A stretch of DNA of 39,731 nt, from NCBI GenBank assembly GCA_945904015.1, contig CAMDPK010000058.1, forward strand, positions 1 to 39,731, read 5' to 3'. Position numbers and translations under genes: made by a program. Every line of letters begins with the position of its first letter. The stretch's first letter is position 1. Source of the stretch: Candidatus Kuenenia stuttgartensis. GTDB lineage: Bacteria; Planctomycetota; Planctomycetia; Planctomycetales; Planctomycetaceae. Positions 26,165 to 33,688 of this stretch are shown here, one piece after another. The notes under the pieces were generated by a model. It did no database searches. It saw only the letters and a list, made by a program, of their open reading frames with translations, and was not told the origin of the DNA.

Positions 26165-26512
26165 TCAGGCGTCTCCCAAGATGGTCGCCGGAATCAGCGT
26201 GATCGCCGAGTCGTGATGGTGCTCGTGAGCATACGGGGACCACTTCAGCGGGGAGCATCCCCGAATGCGGGCTTGCAACTGCCGCTGTCCGGGCACGCAT
26301 TCGATGTGCGTGACTTCGATCTGGCCGGCCCGCTCATCGTCCAATTCCAGACGGTAGGGCCGACCGAGTTGCAGGCACTCCTGCTGGGGCGGGTCGATCA
26401 ACAGACACCCCGTCCACCCGGACTCTGAATCGAACACCCCGTGATCGAGGCTCGCCTCCAGATTCCTGAGCACCATCCCGCCGATAAGTAACCGTCCCCG
26501 AATCTCGCCCAT
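26165..26512 (-). CDS. Hypothetical protein, 115 aa
   Basis: I do not recognise this protein. It begins MGEIRGRLLIGGMVLRNLEA and is rich in beta-type sequence, with GCLLIDPPQQECLQLGRPYRL and QIEVTHIECVPGQRQLQARI, suggesting a small beta-barrel or PilZ-like fold, though no PilZ RxxxR...D/NxSxxG motif is seen. A strong AGGAGG ribosome site lies five bases before the ATG. It is convergent with the small HTH gene, with 20 bases between their ends. Confidence 0.62.
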   Translation of the reverse strand: MGEIRGRLLIGGMVLRNLEASLDHGVFDSESGWTGCLLIDPPQQECLQLGRPYRLELDDERAGQIEVTHIECVPGQRQLQARIRGCSPLKWSPYAHEHHHDSAITLIPATILGDA

Positions 26513-26805
26513 GATGCCTCCTGAGAGTGCAATCGTCGGTCTGAAAAGCTGACGAAACCAAAGCTGCGGACCACGGCGTCATTATGGGGACGGGCCTCTC
26601 GAAAAAGAAAGCGAGCGTTACCAGCCATCTCATGAACGTCGCAGAGCAGCACCTTACAGTCATTCGATTTCTGAAATGGTCGTTGAACTTGTAAGGTTCT
26701 ACAGACTTGAGCGACCAGCGTTGTGAAGCTCGTTCAAAACTGACTCAGCACTCGCCGGGGAGCGCCGTGGCCTGAGCAAAAATTACAAATCGACCACCTG
26801 CCGGA
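26513..26805. other. Gap without a supported gene
   Basis: Between the minus-strand 115-residue gene and the next plus-strand candidate I see no protein with family features, no strong hairpin and no good promoter. Overlapping minus-strand frames here lack ribosome sites and recognisable motifs. Confidence 0.5.
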
Positions 26806-27078
26806 TTGTTGGACTTACAAACCGAACCCGCCGCCTCGAATGACTCCGATTGCTCACAGTCGGAAAAGCACGAGCCTAAACCACGGCCAATCAGCGAGTT
26901 AGTCGAGTCACTCAAACTCGATAATCTGTTCGCCGCTCCGACTGGCACGCCGGATGCTTTCCGTTTCGAGCGTCGCCGCCACTCGGCGACCGTAGCCAGA
27001 CAACAAATCTGGGCTGCCCGACTGCGAGAGAGGTCGGAGATTCTGAGGAACCGCCGCAAGGCGATGAGGGAACGGTGA
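26806..27078 (+). CDS. Hypothetical small charged protein (uncertain)
   Basis: This 90-residue frame begins at a TTG (LDLQTEPAASNDSDCSQSEK), has a segment PRPISELVESLKLDNLFAAP and ends in an Arg-rich helix (QQIWAARLRERSEILRNRRK). It has normal third-position GC bias and is followed by a strong hairpin at 27136-27171. The lack of a clear ribosome site and of any known family keeps confidence low. The opposite-strand frame over the same DNA is Cys/Ser/Arg-rich and looks less natural. Confidence 0.4.
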   Translation: MLDLQTEPAASNDSDCSQSEKHEPKPRPISELVESLKLDNLFAAPTGTPDAFRFERRRHSATVARQQIWAARLRERSEILRNRRKAMRER

Positions 27079-27135
27079 GGACACAGGACAGCCGCTTGGA
27101 GAGAGGCGGCCAACCAGGCGAAACCGAATCAACAA

Positions 27136-27171
27136 CGAAGCCGAGCGGTCTGGAGAGGCCGCTCGGCTTCG
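27136..27171 (+). terminator. Strong GC-rich hairpin, probable terminator
   Basis: CGAAGCCGAGCGG (27136-27148) and CCGCTCGGCTTCG (27159-27171) form a perfect 13-bp stem with a 10-base loop. Only a weak T-rich stretch (TGCGTTTG) follows, so termination may be partial. Confidence 0.6.
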
Positions 27172-27395
27172 TGCGTTTGAGAAGTGTCTGATGCGTTTCG
27201 CGTCGATTCTGCCGCAGACCACTGTCAAAGTTCGCAGTCTGCGAAAGATTTAAGTGCGGCGATCGAGCAGCTCATGTCAGCAAAGCCGATGTTGCCGACG
27301 AGGCTCAACGCGCGGATCGCTCCGCCCGATATGGTCCGATAAGCCGTGAGGTGTTGGGCATCGGGTCCGCGCCGAGGCTTCTCGGAGGATCTGCC

Positions 27396-28298
27396 ATGCG
27401 GACGATCGCTTGGTGCATGTTGGCGTTGAGTTTGGTGGGATGTCACAGCGGACCACGCTGGTGCATGAGAGACTGCGACACGAGTCGCCCGGCTCAATTC
27501 GACGATCAGCCCTTGATCGAATCGGATCCCCAGCCAACTGTGCCGTCACCGCCGCCGGTACCGAAAGATGGACCGAATCTGACGGCCCCGCCGCAGCCGG
27601 CACAGAAGGAGCGTACCCCCTACGAATCCTCGTCCCGGCCACGACCCTTGTTCGGTAGCCGATCGACTAGTCAGGCTAGTCGCTCGAAATCGTCCAGCCG
27701 CACGACTCAAACGGCTCGGCGAAGTCAGGCTCCCGCCGCGACGACGAAGCCCGCTGCGCAGGATGACTCCGTCAAACAATTGATGTCGGACTTGGAGAAA
27801 ACGAAACGCGAAAAGGCGGCTCTCGAAACGAAGCTCAGCGAAGATTCCGCCAAACAAGCACAGCAACGGTTGGAATTGGAGGCTCGGCTCGCGCTGCTGC
27901 AAGAACAGATGCGGCAACAATCGGCTCTGCAACAGGTCACGTACCAGCCGCAACAGGCTCCGGCCATGTCGCAACCGATGCTGGGCTATGCCGGACCGAT
28001 GATTACTTCGGGGGCACCCAGCCCGTCGATGCAGATGCCGTTCTCGCCATCCACGCCGATGTACGCTCCACAGCCTCAGGCCGTTCCAGCTTGGAACAAC
28101 TCGTACGCTTCATCTCCTCCCAAAAAGCCATTAATGGCATTGGAATCCTTTGTCACACCAACGCATCAGCCATACGCGCCTCAGCCGCAGTCCCAAAACA
28201 TACCTGCTTGGAACAACTCAGCCTCAACGTGGAATACGGCGACGGCTGCTCCGCAGCAACAAGTCGAGCAGTGGCCATACAGCCCACAACGCCGATAG
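27396..28298 (+). CDS. Putative lipoprotein with coiled coil and Pro/Gln-rich tail
   Basis: The 300-residue protein begins MRTIAWCMLALSLVGCHSGP. LVGC is a lipobox, so Cys16 should be lipidated after signal peptidase II cleavage. A Pro-rich and Ser/Arg-rich stretch (about 40-115) precedes a coiled coil (VKQLMSDLEKTKREKAALET to QEQMRQQSALQQ, about 127-187). The C-terminal third is Pro/Gln/Tyr-rich with a duplicated APQPQ...IPAWNNS motif. It is probably membrane-anchored and facing the periplasm; function unknown. The ATG at 27396 follows CGGAGG, whereas the longer in-frame start at 27351 would bury the signal peptide. Confidence 0.72.
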   Translation: MRTIAWCMLALSLVGCHSGPRWCMRDCDTSRPAQFDDQPLIESDPQPTVPSPPPVPKDGPNLTAPPQPAQKERTPYESSSRPRPLFGSRSTSQASRSKSSSRTTQTARRSQAPAATTKPAAQDDSVKQLMSDLEKTKREKAALETKLSEDSAKQAQQRLELEARLALLQEQMRQQSALQQVTYQPQQAPAMSQPMLGYAGPMITSGAPSPSMQMPFSPSTPMYAPQPQAVPAWNNSYASSPPKKPLMALESFVTPTHQPYAPQPQSQNIPAWNNSASTWNTATAAPQQQVEQWPYSPQRR

Positions 28299-28299
28299 G

Positions 28300-28369
28300 T
28301 TTTCACTTCGTAGTCCGGACGCCTACGTCCGGACAAACGGACCGGACCTAGGCGTCCGGTCTACGAAAA
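28300..28369. repeat. Inverted repeat between convergent genes, overlapping the YbaK stop
   Basis: Left part 28300-28332 (TTTTCACTTCGTAGTCCGGA...) and right part 28342-28369 (CCGGACCTAGGCGTCCGGTC...) are inverted, with GTAGTCCGGACGCCTA matching TAGGCGTCCGGTCTAC except one base. The right arm supplies the last codons and the TAG of the minus-strand gene. It probably terminates both convergent transcripts. Confidence 0.8.
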
Positions 28370-28837
28370 CTCGAACACGCGGCTTGGCTTCGCGACGGCG
28401 AGATAATCGGGCATCGACAGGATGATCGAATCGGTCAGTGAGCCAGCATTGAATGCGATGCGCGGATTTTGCGTCGCGGCCTGATCGAGACAGAGTTCAA
28501 ACGGCAGGATCGGTGGTCCGAACGGCGGGACGCTGCCGGGGACGAGGTCGGTCAATTCGCTCAATTCTTCCGGCGTTGCGAACCGCATCTTCTTCCAGCC
28601 GAACTCACGCCGGATCGCTCCTGAATCGAGCTTGCGATCGGCCGGCAACACGAAGAGCCGAAAGCCGTCGTCCCCTTTCATCAGCAGCGCTTTGCCGCCG
28701 ATTCGCAGTTCTTCGCCGCGAGCCTTCGCTGACTCTTCCGACGTGCGCGTCGGTTCGTGATGCACCGCGCGAAACGTGACGCCGGCCTCGGTCAACAGGC
28801 GGCGAATCGCGGGCAAGACTTGTGATCCGTCGGGCAC
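28361..28837 (-). CDS. YbaK/ProX-type aminoacyl-tRNA deacylase domain protein
   Basis: The 158-residue single-domain protein has features of the YbaK/EbsC family: HHEPTRTSEESAKARG near residue 26, GGKALLMKGDDGFRLFVLPA with the conserved Lys, DLVPGSVPPFGPPI (the GSVPPFG signature) and a late FNAGSLTDSIIL. Family members hydrolyse mischarged aminoacyl-tRNAs such as Ala- or Cys-tRNAPro. The start is GTG with AAGGAG eight bases upstream, and that ribosome site overlaps the stop of the beta-helix gene, so the two are translated from one message. Pairing with a beta-helix gene gives no functional clue. Its last codons lie inside an inverted repeat. Confidence 0.85.
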   Translation of the reverse strand: MPDGSQVLPAIRRLLTEAGVTFRAVHHEPTRTSEESAKARGEELRIGGKALLMKGDDGFRLFVLPADRKLDSGAIRREFGWKKMRFATPEELSELTDLVPGSVPPFGPPILPFELCLDQAATQNPRIAFNAGSLTDSIILSMPDYLAVAKPSRVFEFS

Positions 28838-28851
28838 AACGAAAACTCCTT

Positions 28852-30267
28852 TCAGTCCTGCACGTTCTCGGAGACGCGAATCCCCGTGCGGTTCGTGCCG
28901 CTCAGATTGCCGCGGCTGCCGGTGCCGATGCGGCAGCCGTGAATCAGATTGCCGGTGGTCGGCTTCGCGGAGTCGCGCCAGACGATTGCGTGTTCCATCA
29001 ACCTCGGCGAGCGGCGGTCCAGCACCGTACAGCCGGAGATCAGCGTGTCCGCGCAGTCCTCCAACACGAGGCCGTTCGGTGTGCCCTCGAAGATTTGGCA
29101 GCCGGTCAGGTTTATGCGGCGGCAGCGGACCAATTCGATCAATCCGTCTTTCTTGTTCGCGACCGCTCCTGTGACCGTGTTTTGTCCGGCGAGAGCGTCT
29201 TGGATGATCAGGCCGGTGACCGTGCAGTCCTCGCAGTCGACGAAGCGGATGCCGGTCGAGAGTTCCTTGTCGCCGTAATCGGGATTGTGGCCGAGCGTGT
29301 TGGCTCCGATGGCGATGCTGCGCGAGCCTTCAATGACGATGTTCCGCTCGTGCCCGCTGTAGATGTAGTTGCCGGAGATCGCGAAGCCCAACGCCGACGT
29401 CAGGTGAATGTTGGTCGCTTGGCTGCCGATCAAATTGCCGGCGATGGTCCACATGCCGGCGCGGTGATTTCCCTTCGAGCCGCTGCCGATGAAACGGATG
29501 TTCGCGCCGTTGGGGCTGTAGGTTGCTTGGATCGTGTTGCTGCAAATCGTCCCTTCGCGAACGGTGCCGTCCTCGACGTCGATGTAAATCTCGGCGGTCG
29601 GTTCGGCGTCGGCATCGGGCACGCCGAGCGCGCGGTTGTTGTTGTATTCGATGTCGTTGCCGGTGACTTGGAAGTTGCGAATCTCGCCCCCTTGGATGCG
29701 GATGCCTCCCAGGCGGCAATAGCTGATGTGGCTGCCGGTGATGATCGTCTGGTGCAGATTGCAGTGGTCGAGGAACACTCCGATGCCGGTGTTTTGGTAG
29801 ATGTGGCAATGGCTGATGAGCACGTTGCGCGATCGTTTCGTGACGTGGATCGCGTTCCGCACCTTGCGGATCAGCACGCCGGTCAGCGTCGGCTGCATGA
29901 CTCCTTCGAGTCGGATGCCGTCCGCTTCGGGATGCTCGCCGGTGATTTCGATGTCGCCGAGCAGCGGCATCCGCTCACGCTGCCAAATCTCCGGCTTGAA
30001 GCCGTTGGGATCGGCGCTCTTGTCGTGCGAGCCAGCGAAGAAGAGGGCCGGCCCCTTGCCGGCCATGATGAGCTTCGCCGTCCCGCCGCTGCCTCGAATC
30101 GCCGTCCGGCTGAACTTGGCGAGATCGACGACGATCGGTTTCGTGATGCGGTAGTCACCGCGAGGGAATTCGATCAACCCCTCTCCGTCGGCCAGGGCGT
30201 GCTGGATGGCTCCGGTATCGTCGGATTGGCCGTCGCCGGCCGCTCCGTAGTCGCGAACGTTGCTCAT
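28852..30267 (-). CDS. Right-handed parallel beta-helix protein (pectate-lyase-3-like)
   Basis: The 471-residue protein begins SNVRDYGAAGDGQSDDTGAI, the classic N-terminal cap of pectate lyase-like/GH28-type beta-helices, then GLIEFPRGDYRITKPIVVDL. It continues as repeating short strands (ISHCHIYQNTGIGVFLDHCN, TGSHISYCRLGGIRIQGGEI, SGNYIYSGHERNIVIEGSRS). No signal peptide is seen. Proteins of this fold bind or cleave polysaccharides or form phage-like spikes; catalytic residues cannot be identified. The ATG at 30267 follows AAAGG. A longer start would add a non-conserved leader. The yabK-like gene follows 15 bases after the stop codon in the same direction. Confidence 0.82.
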   Translation of the reverse strand: MSNVRDYGAAGDGQSDDTGAIQHALADGEGLIEFPRGDYRITKPIVVDLAKFSRTAIRGSGGTAKLIMAGKGPALFFAGSHDKSADPNGFKPEIWQRERMPLLGDIEITGEHPEADGIRLEGVMQPTLTGVLIRKVRNAIHVTKRSRNVLISHCHIYQNTGIGVFLDHCNLHQTIITGSHISYCRLGGIRIQGGEIRNFQVTGNDIEYNNNRALGVPDADAEPTAEIYIDVEDGTVREGTICSNTIQATYSPNGANIRFIGSGSKGNHRAGMWTIAGNLIGSQATNIHLTSALGFAISGNYIYSGHERNIVIEGSRSIAIGANTLGHNPDYGDKELSTGIRFVDCEDCTVTGLIIQDALAGQNTVTGAVANKKDGLIELVRCRRINLTGCQIFEGTPNGLVLEDCADTLISGCTVLDRRSPRLMEHAIVWRDSAKPTTGNLIHGCRIGTGSRGNLSGTNRTGIRVSENVQD

Positions 30268-30636
30268 TGAAAAGTGCCTTTCGTGGTGGAAGGAGGGCAC
30301 TCTATCGGCCGTTTCGACTGGTTCAACTCGCAGCGTCCACAGGATCGGCACGAGTCGCACGCGAGACAGGATCGTGCGCGGCGGCAGTTACCGGTGGACT
30401 CCGCCCGGATTCGCCCTGCGGAGTCTGCGGTTGCCGAGGGGCTCGGTTCGATGTTCAGAGAAGCCGTTTTCGGCAAGTTGGGCCGTTTCCGGCACGATCG
30501 GCAAAGTCAGTTTGACACGTTTTTTTGGGCACTCGTATACTCGCCCCGAATTGGTGGCAGTCGCTGCGGTTTCTCGACGAGACGTTTCGTTCGTCGTACG
30601 CGGCGACGCAAGGATGCTGCCACGAAGGGCGTCACG
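30268..30636. other. Divergent intergenic region (369 bases)
   Basis: It separates the minus-strand beta-helix gene from the plus-strand membrane/coiled-coil genes. A good plus-strand promoter lies at 30512-30541. Frames running across it are extensions of the downstream gene and lack their own ribosome sites. I could not place the promoter for the minus-strand pair. Confidence 0.6.
30512..30541 (+). promoter_or_regulatory. Sigma-70 promoter for the membrane/coiled-coil operon
   Basis: TTGACA (30512-30517), an 18-base spacer including a run of seven T, then TATACT (30536-30541). The -35 is perfect and the -10 matches five of six. Transcription would start near 30548, about 90 bases before the ATG at 30637. 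Confidence 0.7.
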
Positions 30637-31296
30637 ATGAAAAACAATGTCGGCAAGGTGTTCGTGGTCTTGACCACATTTTTGAGCGTTGCGTTTCTCG
30701 GCTTCTCGTTCTCCGCCCGAATCGCCGGCACGAACTGGGAAGGCGAAGCGGCCGCTCTGGATAAGTACTACGTCGAAAAGAATGTCAACGAGAAGGAGAC
30801 GACCTACACCCTCAAAGACAAGATCAACCAAGAGTCGATCAAGGCGAACTCGAAGTTGTTGCCGGACGTGATCGTGGCCGCGTACAACCATGAGGCCACG
30901 CAACTCAACGAAAAAATTCAGGCTCTGGAACCTCTGCCGGAGCAACTCAAGAAACGGCAAGACGAAATTACGGCTCAGCAGAAAGTGGACCTCAAGGCGA
31001 TGGAGGCTCGCGAGCAGGAGTTGCAGAAGATCTTCTTGGCGCAGGTCAAGACGATCCAGGAGTTGTCCGTCGAAGGTGACAAGATTGCTCAAGAGGCGTT
31101 GACGGTTTGGAAGGAAGGGGAGTTGCGTCGCGAAGATGTCGCTCGCCTGCGGAATCACTTGGAGGAACTGGAAGTCGATCAATTCCAGTCCCTCCAACAA
31201 AAGAAACGATTGCAAGACGAGCTCAGCCGCATGCGCGGAGTGCTGGCTCGCTTGCAGCGACGAAACGTTCAATTGAAGTCGTCCTACGAAGAATGA
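30637..31296 (+). CDS. Membrane-anchored coiled-coil protein (219 aa)
   Basis: The protein begins MKNNVGKVFVVLTTFLSVAF with one N-terminal hydrophobic segment (about 8-28), which can be a membrane anchor. A mostly helical, Lys/Glu/Gln-rich chain follows: LNEKIQALEPLPEQLKKRQD, DLKAMEAREQELQKIFLAQV and a final QQKKRLQDELSRMRGVLARL. Heptad patterns indicate a long coiled coil outside the cytoplasm. I recognise no family. GAAGGG precedes the ATG. The next gene starts 35 bases after the stop and encodes a protein of similar build, so the two may form a heteromeric rod; that is inference. Confidence 0.72.
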   Translation: MKNNVGKVFVVLTTFLSVAFLGFSFSARIAGTNWEGEAAALDKYYVEKNVNEKETTYTLKDKINQESIKANSKLLPDVIVAAYNHEATQLNEKIQALEPLPEQLKKRQDEITAQQKVDLKAMEAREQELQKIFLAQVKTIQELSVEGDKIAQEALTVWKEGELRREDVARLRNHLEELEVDQFQSLQQKKRLQDELSRMRGVLARLQRRNVQLKSSYEE

Positions 31297-31330
31297 TCGT
31301 GGGACGCGAAAACGACTGGGGGGTCGTGAC

Positions 31331-32203
31331 ATGTCATTTCTTGGAAAACTACTCGTTGGTTTGCAGCTCTTTTTGAGCATCATGTTCCTGATCTTCGCGG
31401 GAGCGGTCTTCTCGACGCAGAAGAACTGGAAGGCGGCCAAAGAGACGGTCGACGCCAACTACACGAAGCTCGATGCGGATAAAAAGCAGGTCGAGGAGGC
31501 ATTTGCCGCCAACAAGACTCGCCTGGAGATCGAACTCAAGAACGAGCAGCAACGAGCCTCGAACGCCGAGGGACAGGTCAAGCTGCTCAAAGACCAGGTC
31601 GATGCCGCGGACAAGGAATTGGTCGCCGCCAAGACCGAACGAGATGAACAACGCGAACTAGCGAAAGTCTCCGTCGAAGAAGCTCGCCAACGCCGCGAAG
31701 AGTCGTTGCTGCAACGCGGAATTAACAACGAAATGCAGAAGTTGCTCAACGAGAAGAACGATCGCGTCAAGGCGTTGGAAGACATCAAATTCAACTTGCA
31801 AGTGGCCGAAAAAGCTCTGCAAGACAAACACTCGAAGTTGCTGAATGATCTTTCGCTCTTCCAGAAAATCATCGCGGCGAACGGCCTGTCGACCGATCCA
31901 CAATCGGTCGCTGGCTTGCAGACACCGCCTCCGGCCGTCGATGGCGAGGTGCTTGAAACGAAACGAGCCGGCCGCAGCGGTTCTGACTTGGTCGAGATTT
32001 CCATTGGCAGCGACGATGGCCTCGCCGAAGGGCACAAGCTCTCGGTCTATCGCTCGCAACAGGGCGACCGGGCCGCGAAGTTTCTGGGAGATATCAAACT
32101 GGTGTACGTGACTCCCGACCGAGCGGTCGGTGTGGTCATCTTGCGAGCGAAAAACGGAGTCATCGAAAGGGGCGACAATGTCACGTCGAAACTCGGACAG
32201 TAA
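31331..32203 (+). CDS. Membrane-anchored coiled-coil protein with C-terminal beta domain (290 aa)
   Basis: It begins MSFLGKLLVGLQLFLSIMFL with an N-terminal membrane segment (about 5-28). A long coiled coil (about 35-185) includes FAANKTRLEIELKNEQQRAS and LLNEKNDRVKALEDIKFNLQ. A Pro-rich hinge near 200 leads to an 80-residue beta-rich domain (SDLVEISIGSDDGLAEGHKL, RAAKFLGDIKLVYVTPDRAV, NGVIERGDNVTSKLG). That domain resembles small barrel modules at the ends of secreted structural proteins, but I cannot name it. The first gene of this operon has the same anchor and coiled coil, and the third overlaps its 3' end by 26 bases. Confidence 0.74.
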   Translation: MSFLGKLLVGLQLFLSIMFLIFAGAVFSTQKNWKAAKETVDANYTKLDADKKQVEEAFAANKTRLEIELKNEQQRASNAEGQVKLLKDQVDAADKELVAAKTERDEQRELAKVSVEEARQRREESLLQRGINNEMQKLLNEKNDRVKALEDIKFNLQVAEKALQDKHSKLLNDLSLFQKIIAANGLSTDPQSVAGLQTPPPAVDGEVLETKRAGRSGSDLVEISIGSDDGLAEGHKLSVYRSQQGDRAAKFLGDIKLVYVTPDRAVGVVILRAKNGVIERGDNVTSKLGQ

Positions 32204-32324
32204 AGCAGCCAAGGCCACGCCGGACGTTTTCGTCGGCCTGTTGTTCGTCTCCGTCGCGTCGCTCATCACCGGCATCATCCTGCTGGTGCTGGAGCTGAAC
32301 CGCTACGCCTGGCAGTTGGGCTGA
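32178..32324 (+). CDS. Small single-span membrane protein (48 aa), overlapping upstream gene
   Basis: It starts at ATG 32178, before the stop of the preceding gene (32203), with AAAGGGG upstream, so translation is probably coupled. The sequence MSRRNSDSKAAKATPDVFVG is followed by a hydrophobic span (LLFVSVASLITGIILLVLEL) and a short tail. A positively charged N-terminus and one span suggest an N-in membrane protein that may partner the two coiled-coil proteins. No known family. A longer start at 32130 would overlap the upstream domain further and lacks a ribosome site. Confidence 0.68.
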   Translation: MSRRNSDSKAAKATPDVFVGLLFVSVASLITGIILLVLELNRYAWQLG

Positions 32325-32342
32325 GGAAGATTTTCGATTGGC

Positions 32343-32378
32343 GATTTTTGATTTTCGATTGAAACAAAATCAAAAATC
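32343..32378. repeat. AT-rich inverted repeat between convergent genes
   Basis: GATTTTTGATTTT (32343-32355) and AAAATCAAAAATC (32366-32378) are perfect 13-base inverted copies around a 10-base spacer; CGATTG and CAATCG extend the pairing outside. The T-runs on both strands make it a plausible bidirectional terminator. Confidence 0.75.
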
Positions 32379-32396
32379 ATCAATCGACAATTCCCA

Positions 32397-33446
32397 TTAG
32401 CCGCCGACGTACCGAGCGTACAACGCTCGTGCCGCCGCGATCTCCTGCGTACCGCGGACGATTGCGCGGCCGTCGCGAAACACGGTCAACTCGAACTCTC
32501 CGCCGGTCAGCGACAGCCGGGCGAGATACGGATTGCGAGTGATCGTCCCGTGGCCGTGCCACTTCTCGGCGAGGTCATCCAGCGACAACGATGTCGGTGA
32601 ATTTGGAACGACTTGCACGGAATTTCGTCCGCAGAGAACCGTCGAGTGCGATCCGCTCTGGCCTGATAGCCACAACCGCTCGCCGCGTTTGCAGGCCGGG
32701 CAGTCGCCGCTGACGTGCAAGTTGCCGACGTCGAGCGTCCGAAACGTGTGGTCCCACAAGTCGATCACCGTCAGCACTCGCGGCACGTCGTCGAGATGTC
32801 CGGCGAGAATCTTCATCGCCAGGATTGCTTGCCAGGATGCGATCACGTTGACTGTCGGGCCGAGAATGCCGGCTGTTTCACACGTCTCGGTCGTGCCAGG
32901 TTCGGGCGGTGACTCAATGACGCAGCGCAAGCACGCAGACTTGCCCGGCAGCACCGCCATCACTTGCCCGTGACTCCCGATGCACCCGCCGTACACCCAC
33001 GGAATGCCGGTTTCCAGCGAGAGATCGTTGACGAGGAACCGCGTCTCGAAGTTGTCGGTTCCGTCGAGGATCAAGTTCGTGTCGCGAGTCAACTCGCGCA
33101 CGTTGCGGCAATCGACATCGGCGACGATCGCCTCCAGTTCGATCGTGCTGTTGATCCGTTTCAACTTTTCGACGGCCGCAACGGACTTCGGCATCTGGGC
33201 CGCGACATCGTCTTCGTCGAACAGCACTTGCCGTTGCAGATTGGTCGTCTCGACGAAGTCTCGATCGACAATTCGCAGATGCCCGACACCGGCTCGAGTC
33301 AGTGTCTCGGCCAAGACTGTTCCCAGCGCACCGCAGCCGACCAGCAACACGCGGCTAGCCAGCAACCGCCGTTGTCCGGCTTCTCCCAGCGGAGCAAACC
33401 GCGTCTGTCGGCTGTAACGAGCCAGGATGTCAACCGCCTCGGTCAT
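32397..33446 (-). CDS. ThiF/MoeB/HesA-type E1-like adenylyltransferase
   Basis: The 349-residue protein has the nucleotide-binding loop VLLVGCGALG (Gly37-x-Gly39-xx-Gly42), the acidic strand RIVDRDFVETTNLQRQVLF, ILDGTDNFETRFLVND, and a zinc site from two CxxC pairs (CLRC near 180 and CPAC near 255). A candidate catalytic Cys lies in TTETCETAGILGPT. Such enzymes adenylate the C-terminal glycine of a ubiquitin-like sulfur carrier (ThiS, MoaD) for thiamine or molybdopterin synthesis. The C-terminal 80 residues are not a rhodanese domain (no CxxGxRS); their role is unclear. No ThiS or MoaD gene is in the window, so the pathway stays open. The ATG at 33446 follows AAGGAA; an in-frame GTG at 33470 is less likely. 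Confidence 0.88.
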   Translation of the reverse strand: MTEAVDILARYSRQTRFAPLGEAGQRRLLASRVLLVGCGALGTVLAETLTRAGVGHLRIVDRDFVETTNLQRQVLFDEDDVAAQMPKSVAAVEKLKRINSTIELEAIVADVDCRNVRELTRDTNLILDGTDNFETRFLVNDLSLETGIPWVYGGCIGSHGQVMAVLPGKSACLRCVIESPPEPGTTETCETAGILGPTVNVIASWQAILAMKILAGHLDDVPRVLTVIDLWDHTFRTLDVGNLHVSGDCPACKRGERLWLSGQSGSHSTVLCGRNSVQVVPNSPTSLSLDDLAEKWHGHGTITRNPYLARLSLTGGEFELTVFRDGRAIVRGTQEIAAARALYARYVGG

Positions 33447-33511
33447 GCGTCGTTCCTTGATGTCAGTCACCGGAGTATAAAGCCGACTCGATTTGGCCCC
33501 AACGAAGATGG

Positions 33512-33688
33512 ATGCGACTTTTCATGCGGCAACACCTGGGCATCTTGTTGCAAGTGATGGCTCTTGCGTGGCTGCCGCTGTTGATTGTGTACCAACTGAA
33601 TTTTGGCTTTCGGTTGCTGGTGATGCCGACCTGCACGCTGATTGGGATTGTCGTCTTCTGGATTGGCACGAGGCTCCGCGAGACATGA
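33512..33688 (+). CDS. Small membrane protein (58 aa) coupled to the beta-propeller gene
   Basis: The frame starting ATG 33512 reads MRLFMRQHLGILLQVMALAW then LPLLIVYQLNFGFRLLVMPT and a second hydrophobic part TCTLIGIVVFWIGTRL. Two membrane segments are likely. Its TGA overlaps the ATG of the next gene (ATGA at 33685-33688), the standard sign of coupled translation, which strongly supports both start choices. The ribosome site is weak (GAAG), and a start at 33524 is possible. No family recognised. Confidence 0.68.
   Translation: MRLFMRQHLGILLQVMALAWLPLLIVYQLNFGFRLLVMPTCTLIGIVVFWIGTRLRET

Noticed and set aside
28822..30270. 482-residue open frame on the plus strand opposite the beta-helix gene
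   Set aside because: Its Ala/Val/Asp/Arg-rich sequence is typical of an antisense shadow, while the minus strand has a clear beta-helix cap and a tight two-gene operon.
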